DNA from: Planctomycetota bacterium
GTDB lineage: Bacteria; Planctomycetota; Planctomycetia; Pirellulales; Thermoguttaceae
Assembly (NCBI GenBank): GCA_025356915.1
Contig: JANXQG010000069.1
Location: forward strand, 1-9,687
Direction of reading: 5' to 3'
Length of the DNA: 9,687 nt
Made by a program: the position numbers and the translations under genes. Of this stretch, positions 1-5,922 are shown in pieces. The first letter of the stretch is position 1. Each line of letters starts with the position of its first letter. The notes below the pieces were generated by a model. That model made no database searches. It had not been told where the DNA came from and saw nothing but the letters and a program-made list of their open reading frames with translations.

Positions 1-461
1 CATGGCGGCCCTAAGTAGCTTCTGTTGTGGAAAGTGGCAATGCCAGATGTAGGGTGGGACGAGCGCAGCGAGCCCCACCATTTTTCGAGCAAATCCTCAT
101 GGTGGGACTCGTTTCACTCAACCCCTTGACGTAAGGAATGAATGGGCACCGAGTTCCCAGGGTGGGCTTTGTTCGGCACCGGAAACCTTGTGGGGTGGGC
201 CGAGTGAATTCCTTAAGTTCGTGCGTATGAGGACTCGCTACGCTTGGCCCACCCTACGTCTGCACACAGACCGAAAGAGTTGGAAATATACACTCGAAAG
301 AGGGTTGCCCCCTCGAATTGGTAAATAATCCATCAAAAATCCCACTGCGTCGGGGGGATAGTTTATTTCTTTGGGGGGTTACGCCACGCTCCCAAGTGGA
401 CTAGAATAATAAGAGTTACCTTTCCGCGATTCTTGCGGAGTTATCCCTCCTGGAGATCCCT
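1..461. other. Intergenic region upstream of the response regulator
   Basis: No coding region is supported here. Bases 46-260 hold a cluster of GGTGGG-type inverted repeats, listed separately. Bases 300-461 are A/T-richer with two G runs (about 351-356 and 373-378) and should contain the promoter of the response regulator. A TAGAAT hexamer at 402-407 resembles a -10 element, but no convincing -35 stands at the right distance. A small hairpin (TCCGC at 423-427 with GCGGA at 435-439) precedes the ribosome binding site GGAG at 452-455. Confidence 0.6.
46..260. repeat. Cluster of GGTGGG/CCCACC dispersed hairpin repeats
   Basis: Four GGTGGG-type units start near 52, 101, 160 and 193. The first is a compact hairpin: GGTGGG at 53-58 pairs with CCCACC at 74-79 around a GAGCGCAGCGAG-type loop. 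The last pairs GGGTGGGCC (193-201) with GGCCCACCC (246-254). The outermost arms (46-58 and 248-260) match as an inverted repeat at 12 of 13 positions, so the whole block could fold as one large structure. The inner TAAGGAAT (132-139) and ATTCCTTA (208-215) are also complementary. Repeats of this look are scattered in intergenic DNA of many environmental bacteria. I infer a non-coding dispersed element and see no transposase or target duplication. Confidence 0.6.
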
Positions 462-1094
462 ATGAGCATCAAAATCCTTGTTTGCGATGATCATTATGTC
501 ATTCGCATCGGTCTGGCAAGCCTGTTTGCAGGTAGCGAGATTGAAATTGTCGGCGAGGCCGACAGTGGTAAAGAGGCATTAAAGCAGGCGCAAAAACTCA
601 AGCCCGACGTGGTTCTGCTCGACATCCGCATGCCGGATGGCGACGGCCTGGCAACGCTGGAGAAGTTGCGGGCGAAAGCGCCGGAAACGAAGGTCGTGAT
701 GTTGTCGACCTACAATAATCCCACGTACATCGCTCGGGCGGTTGCGTTGGGTGCAGTGGACTATGTCCTCAAAGGATCGTCGCGTGATGACATCATCGCA
801 ACGATTGTTGCCGCGGCTCGGGGTGAGTCACCCAGCCATGCCGGCGAGTTGAAGAAGATTGCGGCGTTGATGAAGGTCCGTCAGGTCCTCGATGACGACG
901 ACGTGCCGTTGACGCAACGCGAGACGCAGGTCTTGCGACACGTGGCCTTGGGCCTGAGCAATCGCGAGATTGGGCATTCGCTCGAGATCAGCGTGGAGAC
1001 GGTGAAGGAGCATGTGCAGAACATTCTCCGCAAGATCGCCGTCAGCGACCGCACGCAAGCCGCCGTGTGGGCGGTGCGGAAGGGTTTGGTTTAG
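462..1094 (+). CDS. NarL/FixJ-family response regulator (REC + LuxR-type HTH)
   Basis: This is a two-component transcription factor that should be phosphorylated by a sensor kinase and then bind DNA. The receiver domain fills residues 1 to about 120. It has the acidic pair D9/D10, the phosphoacceptor D54 in LLDIRMPDGDG, the switch residue S82 in MLST and the conserved K104 in VLKGS. A LuxR-type helix-turn-helix covers about 148-210 (LTQRETQVLRHVALGLSNRE, then VETVKEHVQNILRKI). At 210 residues it has the normal length for the NarL/FixJ class. The start is supported by GGAG at 452-455, six bases before the ATG. No histidine kinase lies in the window, so the partner and target genes are unknown. 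A terminator follows directly, so it is transcribed alone or as the last gene of its unit. Confidence 0.95.
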   Translation: MSIKILVCDDHYVIRIGLASLFAGSEIEIVGEADSGKEALKQAQKLKPDVVLLDIRMPDGDGLATLEKLRAKAPETKVVMLSTYNNPTYIARAVALGAVDYVLKGSSRDDIIATIVAAARGESPSHAGELKKIAALMKVRQVLDDDDVPLTQRETQVLRHVALGLSNREIGHSLEISVETVKEHVQNILRKIAVSDRTQAAVWAVRKGLV

Positions 1095-1114
1095 CCAACC
1101 AAGGCATTTCGATG

Positions 1115-1145
1115 ACCCCATCCAACCGGATGGGGTTGTCTTTTT
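1115..1145 (+). terminator. Intrinsic terminator of the response regulator gene
   Basis: ACCCCATCC (1115-1123) pairs perfectly with GGATGGGGT (1128-1136) around an AACC loop, followed by TGTCTTTTT. It lies 20 bases after the stop codon. There is no T run on the opposite strand, so it works mainly for the plus strand. It separates this gene from the convergent peptidase gene. Confidence 0.88.
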
Positions 1146-1151
1146 ATCGGG

Positions 1152-1907
1152 TTAGGGCGAGGGCGGCGGCAGGGAGGGCGCGGGCAACTGCCGGCGGATC
1201 GTCTGCTTGGTCATGTCGCTAAGATAGACCTCTTCGGGCCGAATTTCCAACAGCGACGTTTTCGGCGGTTCGACATCTACTTTGGCAATGACTAACACTG
1301 CATGTTTCTGCCACTGCGAGCAGAACTCAGAAATCGTGGGGCGGACGTTGCCGCGAATGGGATCGGCCAAATAGACCCGACCATCGACGACGCCTCGGAA
1401 GACGACAAAGTGATCGTATTGCTTCAGGCGGATCGGGACAACCAGCGGCACACGCGCGGCCGACAGCTTTTCAAACGACATGGTTCCGATCGTGGCCTGA
1501 TATCCCATTTTGACCGCGGTCCGCCGTAAGTCGCTGATGGCCAAGCCGTTCTTGACGCGATCCTTGATCTCCTCGGGGGTAAGCATCTGTAGCAGGGTTG
1601 AGAGTACATTCTCTTCTTCGACCGCGTCGCCCCAATAATAGCGGAGCACCGTGGCCATCGCCGCCGCGCCGCATGAATACTCGCGGTTCTGCATCACTAC
1701 GTTGCGCTGTTTCAATTCCTTCCACGACTTGATGTGTAACTGGAATTCGTGATCCGGATCGCGGATCGGAGCACGGCTATCCTGCGCCAACGCGCTGTCG
1801 GCGCCGATCGCCATCAGTATTCCAGCAATCAATGCCGGCAAGACTCGTCGAGTGCCAAGTCGGAAATTTTCGGGACCAGCAGTCCGGAAATACGGAACTT
1901 GTTTCAC
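1152..1907 (-). CDS. Secreted C39-family cysteine peptidase (FapD-like)
   Basis: This is a papain-fold peptidase of the C39 (double-glycine peptidase) type, 251 residues from a GTG start. AGGAG at 1918-1922 supports that start. A long N-terminus with a hydrophobic stretch (about 21-41, ending ALAQD) reads as a signal peptide or membrane anchor. The C39 domain spans about 68-210. The oxyanion Q73 stands six residues before the catalytic C79 in REYSCGAAAMATVL. H166 lies in YDHFVVFRG and D182 in LADPIRGN, so the triad looks intact. The C-terminus (241-251) is proline-rich. There is no ABC transporter domain, unlike bacteriocin exporters; this matches the stand-alone FapD type of functional-amyloid operons. 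It follows the barrel gene by 21 bases and is probably translated from the same mRNA. I infer cleavage or maturation of an exported protein; the substrate is unknown. Confidence 0.85.
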   Translation of the reverse strand: MKQVPYFRTAGPENFRLGTRRVLPALIAGILMAIGADSALAQDSRAPIRDPDHEFQLHIKSWKELKQRNVVMQNREYSCGAAAMATVLRYYWGDAVEEENVLSTLLQMLTPEEIKDRVKNGLAISDLRRTAVKMGYQATIGTMSFEKLSAARVPLVVPIRLKQYDHFVVFRGVVDGRVYLADPIRGNVRPTISEFCSQWQKHAVLVIAKVDVEPPKTSLLEIRPEEVYLSDMTKQTIRRQLPAPSLPPPSP

Positions 1908-1928
1908 GGTAGTGATACTCCTGCGGAT

Positions 1929-2936
1929 TTAGAAGGTCCAGGCGACGCCAAAACGCGTGTTGGCCGAGTCGTTGGTCAGCCCAAATTCGACAAACGGTTC
2001 ACAAATCCGTTCGCACTGAGCCAGTGTAACGGCACAGCGCAGGTAAACAGGTTCCAGACTCGTGCCGGGAATGATCTGGTTGTTGATCCGCGGCTCCGTA
2101 ATATAGGCACCAAAGAGCGTGGTGCTGAACGTGACCCGCTCGTTCACGGCAAAGCCGACGCCGAAGCGGTAGGAATACTGGTCGCCCGCCTGAACGTCAA
2201 GCCCATCGAGTTCACGGGTAAAAGTATGGCGGCTGCCAACTCCATAGAACACGATGACCGGATCGTAGGTGTGGACGAAAAGGACGCTCCAGTAGCCGGC
2301 CCAGAAGCCTTGGCCCAGCGATGCCTGCGGCGTGATGAGCAGGTTGGCGAGAAAATCGCCGTGGCTGGTGGGAGCGGTCATTCCGGCGGTGACAATGATG
2401 TCCGGATCGCAACTCGATCCACAGCTCTTGTGCCAGAGGAAGGAAGCCCCAAAGCTCGTATCGCCCAGGCCACCGTCGTTGGAGTACCGATCGGAACCGA
2501 AACTGGATATTTCCGTATTGGTCCAGCCCACGGGCATGTCGGCGAAGAATTGCAACCGGTCGCTGAATCCATAGCGAAGGTCCAATTGCGAGACCAGCAA
2601 TCGGCGATGGAGAACGCTATTGACTGCGGCAATCGTGTTTCCCGGTTGAACCACGGCAAGTTGCGTGAACGGTTTTTCGTCGATGAGGTAGCTCAGCCCC
2701 ACATCGAATTTCCATTCGCCAGGCTTCAATAGTATAGTGTCTTCGCGGAGAAACTGCTGCGTGTTGTTCTCGGGGGCCTCGCCCAATTTCTCCTGATTTG
2801 CGACATGCGCCGCGGGCTGGACATCTGCCTGAAGGGCAGGTTCTTGCGAGAACGATACCCGGCCTAGGGTCAGCACCAACACAAAAGTGGTCGGCATCCA
2901 ACATGCGACCCTCCGGAAGTGGTTGATCATATTCAT
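1929..2936 (-). CDS. Outer-membrane beta-barrel protein, FapF-like transporter
   Basis: The predicted protein has 335 residues with a signal peptide (about 1-30, cleavage near SFS-QE), a short polar linker (about 31-60) and a beta-barrel domain from about 62 to the end. The barrel opens with FLREDTILLKPGEWKFDVGL, a phrase typical of the MetA-pathway/FapF-type barrels. It continues with alternating aromatic strands (QLDLRYGFSDRLQFFADMPV, then GDTSFGASFLW) and ends in VAWTF, whose terminal Phe fits a BAM recognition signal. I place it by family resemblance with FapF, the pore that exports Pseudomonas Fap amyloid. The linker here looks shorter than the FapF coiled-coil plug region. It is the first gene of a two-gene operon with the C39 peptidase, which strengthens the link. 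A general porin or solute transporter is the main alternative. The upstream in-frame ATG at 2972 is disfavoured because it would translate a repeat sequence. Confidence 0.75.
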   Translation of the reverse strand: MNMINHFRRVACWMPTTFVLVLTLGRVSFSQEPALQADVQPAAHVANQEKLGEAPENNTQQFLREDTILLKPGEWKFDVGLSYLIDEKPFTQLAVVQPGNTIAAVNSVLHRRLLVSQLDLRYGFSDRLQFFADMPVGWTNTEISSFGSDRYSNDGGLGDTSFGASFLWHKSCGSSCDPDIIVTAGMTAPTSHGDFLANLLITPQASLGQGFWAGYWSVLFVHTYDPVIVFYGVGSRHTFTRELDGLDVQAGDQYSYRFGVGFAVNERVTFSTTLFGAYITEPRINNQIIPGTSLEPVYLRCAVTLAQCERICEPFVEFGLTNDSANTRFGVAWTF

Positions 2937-2941
2937 CGGTA

Positions 2942-2947
2942 TTCCTT
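2942..2947 (-). promoter_or_regulatory. Ribosome binding site of the FapF-like gene
   Basis: The minus strand reads AAGGAA here, five bases before an ATG at 2936. A second ATG follows two codons later (2930). This site decides the start against the more upstream in-frame ATG at 2972, whose codons fall within the repeat-like sequence at 2953-2969. Confidence 0.7.
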
Positions 2948-2952
2948 GTTTT

Positions 2953-2976
2953 GGACGGCGAATCAATAACAACTGT
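2953..2976. repeat. Solo copy of the arm of the 7739-7855 inverted repeat
   Basis: GGACGGCGAATCAATAA (2953-2969) matches GGACCGGCGAATCAATAA of the outer arm of the large inverted repeat, with one missing C. After it, CTGT (2973-2976) also follows in the complement of the right arm, offset by three bases (CAA). It sits in the leader of the FapF-like gene, about 17 bases upstream of its start. No second arm was found nearby. Confidence 0.6.
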
Positions 2977-3311
2977 CGTGGTTGCGCGAATGGAACGCCT
3001 TCGTGGATGTTTTCCGTGACCTGTTATAACGAAATCCCGGTCACTGCCTGGAATATCGGCGGTGCCATGTGCGGATTTTGCGGCAAAACAGACACTTCCG
3101 TTGGAACTCTCACATTACACGCGGTGTTTTCGCTAATAGCAGTAAGATCCGATTGCCAAGAGTATCCACTACTCGCCACACAGATGGAATTATTCCTACA
3201 GTCGAACGCGATTGTTCCTCCCCCCGGCCAGTTGAGGGCCTTTGCTGACGGAAGCCCGCATGATCGGCATATCCGCTACAGCCCGATTCATTGACTTTAG
3301 CGGTAATAACG

Positions 3312-3331
3312 CCTCGCACTAAACTGCGAGG
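3312..3331. other. Small perfect hairpin of unknown role
   Basis: CCTCGCA (3312-3318) pairs with TGCGAGG (3325-3331) around a CTAAAC loop. No T run follows on either strand, so it is not an obvious terminator. An operator or a structured leader of the downstream plus-strand gene is possible. Confidence 0.4.
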
Positions 3332-3580
3332 AGTGTCGCTTGCGAAAGTTGTGTATATCGCAGGAGTTCATCCTTGAATTCCATGAACAACGATTTTTCC
3401 GTAAGTATCGAGAAGTCGCAAAAGCATCAATCGATGCACGGGGGGCAGTCGATTGGAGGCATGTTAGGCAAGGATGGTACGATCCCGTTTCACGGAAAAA
3501 CGTGCCGCGCATAGAACAATACACAAGGCTGGATGCTGCGTTGCTGTTTACCGAACAGACGTAATAATCCGGGCAAAACC

Positions 3581-3587
3581 AAGGAGG
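3581..3587 (+). promoter_or_regulatory. Ribosome binding site of the Lpg1974-like gene
   Basis: A full-consensus AAGGAGG stands nine bases before the ATG at 3597. It places the start 41 codons inside the longest open frame. A typical signal peptide begins exactly there. Confidence 0.9.
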
Positions 3588-3596
3588 AATAGAGCG

Positions 3597-4712
3597 ATGA
3601 ATCGATTTGCAAGAAGGTTTGTGGTCTTTGCGACCGCCGTAGTGATGGCCATGGTCGGGAATTCCAAGACGTTACGTGGAGAAGAAGAGGCCGGTGCATC
3701 GACACCTCAGGCGGCGATTGCCGCTCCGGTGGTCGACCCGAAATGTGACGTGTTGGGTGGCTGCTCAAGCGTCTGTGATCCGGATTCGTTCTGCTGCCGG
3801 CATATCGTTGCTACGGCCGAAGCCGTTTGGCTTGCACCGCTGAACAACCAGCGCGTCGGCACCTACGAAATCCTCGATCGTGGCGATAGACCCATAAGCC
3901 AGTACTCGGCCGCCTCGGCGACCAGCGATGGGCTGGTGGCAACCCCGCGGATCATGCTTGGCATTCAAGGCGAATGTTGGGGGGCGCAGCTCCGTTACTG
4001 GCGGATGGAAGAGCCTCAGGCCGTAAATAATCTTGATCCAGTGGTCGGTACTGGGCTCTTTGCCCAAAGCAACTTCAAAGCGGAAACGATCGATTTAGAA
4101 CTCACTCGTATGCTGTGTATCGGTGAAAGCCAGGCACAGTTCAGCGTGGGCCTTCGCTATGCCCAACTCGAACAGTCGGCCAGCGTGTCGGCCAACGAGA
4201 TATTAAACTACGGCATTGGCAACAATGACTTCTACTCAGGCTCGGTACTCTCGGGTGTCAAGTTCTCGGGCACCGGTATCACGACCGCTCTGACGGGACT
4301 TCGCCCCATCGGTTGCGGTAATTTCAACCTCTTTTACAGCCTGCGGGCGTCATTATTGTGGGACAACAATGCGTCCAACTTTGTGCAGACTCGCGCAGAC
4401 TTCCAGAGCACGAACGGTCCGACTTGGTCGAAAGCCTATAACGCAGCTTATGCAAGCGGTACGAGCGACATGTTCATCGGCGAACTGCAAATCGGTGGCC
4501 AATGGAACTATGCGTTGAAGTGCGTTCCGGCCGATGCCTTCATCCGCGTGGCCTTCGAGTATCAATACTGGGCAGCCAACAACATGGGCGATGCACGAGC
4601 GTTCTCCTTCGCCGGTCCTATCGAAGGACCCTTGGGTGTAGCCACGGGCCGCTCCAGCGATGCATTCGTCAATTTGGTTGGTTTCAATGTTGGTACTGGC
4701 ATCACTTGGTAG
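3597..4712 (+). CDS. Lpg1974/Legionella-OMP-like outer-membrane pore protein
   Basis: The predicted protein has 371 residues. A signal peptide (about 1-28, MNRFARRFVVFATAVVMAMV) precedes a low-complexity stretch (30-47). Next is a short Cys-rich segment with C50, C56, C60, C66 and C67, then a beta-barrel from about 70 to the end. The barrel shows the family's alternating pattern: AEAVWLAPLN, LGIQGECWGAQLRYWRMEE, AETIDLELTRM, QFSVGLRYAQLEQSAS and RVAFEYQYW. It ends with GTGITW, an aromatic terminal residue suited to outer-membrane assembly. Planctomycetes carry many paralogues of this kind, and no solute can be assigned. It is transcribed alone: divergent from the FapF-like gene and ended by the terminator near 4813. 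Whether it interacts with the neighbouring export genes is unknown. Confidence 0.8.
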   Translation: MNRFARRFVVFATAVVMAMVGNSKTLRGEEEAGASTPQAAIAAPVVDPKCDVLGGCSSVCDPDSFCCRHIVATAEAVWLAPLNNQRVGTYEILDRGDRPISQYSAASATSDGLVATPRIMLGIQGECWGAQLRYWRMEEPQAVNNLDPVVGTGLFAQSNFKAETIDLELTRMLCIGESQAQFSVGLRYAQLEQSASVSANEILNYGIGNNDFYSGSVLSGVKFSGTGITTALTGLRPIGCGNFNLFYSLRASLLWDNNASNFVQTRADFQSTNGPTWSKAYNAAYASGTSDMFIGELQIGGQWNYALKCVPADAFIRVAFEYQYWAANNMGDARAFSFAGPIEGPLGVATGRSSDAFVNLVGFNVGTGITW

Positions 4713-4812
4713 CAAGCGGCGACCGGGTTGGCGAATGAAACCAATGAGAAAATATCGCCAAGCCAGAATGACTTCTTTCTAAAAGGCCACCGCGATTGGC
4801 CAAAAAAACAAG

Positions 4813-4848
4813 CAACGCTCCCGACAAAATGCCAGGAGCGTTGTTTTT
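4813..4848. terminator. Bidirectional terminator between convergent genes
   Basis: CAACGCTCC (4813-4821) pairs perfectly with GGAGCGTTG (4835-4843) around a 13-base loop. On the plus strand TTTTT follows (4844-4848). On the minus strand the A run at 4802-4808 gives a T tract. It therefore serves both the outer-membrane gene ending at 4712 and the small secreted gene ending at 4878. A second short stem, GGCCA (4785-4789) with TGGCC (4797-4801), followed by TTTT on the minus strand, may back up minus-strand termination. Confidence 0.85.
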
Positions 4849-4877
4849 GCTGTAACGCAAGCCTAGAACTCAGAAAA

Positions 4878-5285
4878 TCAACGGGCGTAAGCTATGGCGC
4901 CGCCACCCGAGACCGAGCCGACGACCGCGCCGGCGACAAAATTGGGCAGGAAGATGCCAACGCCCGAAGCCGAGACGGAAACCGAACCACCTGCGGCAAG
5001 GGCGTTAGTTCTTGGGCCAGAAACCGCAATGTACCCATTGCCCGAGGATGCATTGGTTCCAAACACAGGCACGCCGCCGCCCGAGGTGGCAAACGAGTAA
5101 CCACCCACGGCAGCAAAGCCCGAGCCGCGGACGCTCGTGCCTTGGACATCGGACATCGGCTGAAGATCAGCGAGTCCCATCTTGGACAAGGTGTCCTGAG
5201 AGACCTGCCCCGGATTGGCAGCCGAGGCAAAGCCCGCAGCCAAAACAACACACACGACCACGCACAAAACGATCAAACTACGCAT
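4878..5285 (-). CDS. Small secreted Gly/Ser/Ala/Val-rich protein, candidate export substrate
   Basis: The predicted protein has 135 residues. A strong signal peptide (about 1-22, MRSLIVLCVVVCVVLAAGFA then SA) is followed by a short polar segment (23-54) containing SKMGLADLQPMSDVQGTSVR. The rest (55-135) is made almost only of Gly, Ser, Ala and Val with scattered Asn and aromatic residues, and has no Cys. It has several glycine runs (SGGGVP, AAGGSV, SGGGAI) but no exact repeat unit. I recognise no named family. The composition suggests a surface, fibre-forming or self-associating protein. The 23-54 segment looks like a leader or recognition motif before a processing site. By position it could be a substrate of the C39 peptidase/barrel pair, but the genes are not in one operon, so this is inference. 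The start is fixed by a good ribosome binding site. Confidence 0.75.
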   Translation of the reverse strand: MRSLIVLCVVVCVVLAAGFASAANPGQVSQDTLSKMGLADLQPMSDVQGTSVRGSGFAAVGGYSFATSGGGVPVFGTNASSGNGYIAVSGPRTNALAAGGSVSVSASGVGIFLPNFVAGAVVGSVSGGGAIAYAR

Positions 5286-5293
5286 CGCACAAT

Positions 5294-5300
5294 CTCCTTT
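5294..5300 (-). promoter_or_regulatory. Ribosome binding site of the small secreted protein gene
   Basis: The minus strand reads AAAGGAG eight bases before the ATG at 5285. It selects this start over an ATG 46 codons upstream (5423), whose extension would hide the signal peptide and has no protein character. Confidence 0.85.
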
Positions 5301-5854
5301 AGAGCTGCTGCGCCAGTGTTTCCAGAAGCGAAATGCCCCAGACAACACGCGCGCATAACAATGATGCCGAATCAACACTGAAATCCAGATATGATACCGA
5401 ACAACGAAACCGTTAAAATCCAAGTCATACGAATAAAACGCTTGAAATAACTAAGCGTTACAAGCATCTTATTCAGACAAATTCCAGAGGCAAGGTCTGA
5501 AAAAATATTTTTCTGAAAGCCAGCGAATACACCCCCAGTAAGATGCATGCTTCATGTGGACTTCAAATTCTCGGACTGCCGACATGAGTGAATTGTCTTC
5601 CTAAGCCAGATTTGCGACAAATGTGGAAAATACGGAAAAAATCGGCTTTGAATGCATGAACGGGCGTTATTTGCCTCAAACCAATCGCCGCATTGATTAG
5701 GAATAACGTATTATATGGGGTGCAATATATCTAGCCATCGAACTGGACACTTTGGAAATAAGACGATTTTGTCTGGAAGCCTTCTCGACGGAACTATTAC
5801 CAATCTATTACCAAACCGATACGCAGTCGCAGTTCTCCGCGTGGCGACTAGTTC

Positions 5855-5860
5855 TATAAT
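5855..5860 (+). promoter_or_regulatory. Possible -10 element for the radical SAM gene
   Basis: An exact TATAAT lies 62 bases upstream of the ATG at 5923. The hexamer 17 bases further upstream (GTTCTC, 5832-5837) is a poor -35, so the call rests on the -10 alone. Confidence 0.3.
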
Positions 5861-5922
5861 GCTAGGGTCCGGATCACATCGGCCGGAAATAATGACGGGT
5901 TTTCGCGGGAGATCACTAGAAA

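Larger units (their letters stand above)
2937..3596. other. Intergenic region between divergent outer-membrane genes
   Basis: This 660-base stretch lies between two divergently transcribed genes and must carry both promoters. Visible items are the solo repeat arm (2953-2976), a GTTATAAC palindrome (3023-3030) and a hairpin at 3312-3331 (listed separately). No promoter with a convincing -35/-10 pair could be placed. Open frames at 3110-3319 (-) and 3340-3564 (+) have no recognisable protein character and I do not call them genes. Confidence 0.6.
5286..5922. other. Intergenic region upstream of two divergent genes
   Basis: This 637-base, A/T-richer stretch should carry the promoters of the small secreted gene (-) and the radical SAM gene (+). 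It contains a perfect 12-bp A/T palindrome, AAAAATATTTTT (5501-5512), flanked by TCTGA on both sides (5496-5500 and 5512-5516), and a TATAAT hexamer near the radical SAM gene. An open frame at 5715-5933 overlaps the start of the next gene and has no protein character. No RNA gene was recognised. Confidence 0.55.

Noticed and set aside
46..260. CRISPR array
   Set aside because: The GGTGGG units are unequal in length and spacing, palindromic and degenerate, with no constant repeat or spacer size.
1749..2732. Long plus-strand open frame opposite the FapF-like gene
   Set aside because: It is the antisense shadow of a clear beta-barrel gene; its translation shows no domain character and no ribosome binding site.
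3110..3564. Small open frames on both strands in the gap between the outer-membrane genes
   Set aside because: No protein character, no convincing ribosome binding sites, compositions typical of random frames.
3474..3596. 41-codon N-terminal extension of the Lpg1974-like protein
   Set aside because: AAGGAGG and a signal peptide place the start at 3597.
1152..5285. A complete Fap amyloid operon
   Set aside because: Only a barrel and a C39 peptidase resemble Fap components; no FapA, FapB, FapC or FapE-like repeat protein is present, and the glycine-rich protein lacks recognisable Fap repeats.
5286..5423. 46-codon N-terminal extension of the small secreted protein
   Set aside because: The internal ATG at 5285 has a strong ribosome binding site and begins a clean signal peptide; the extension would mask it.
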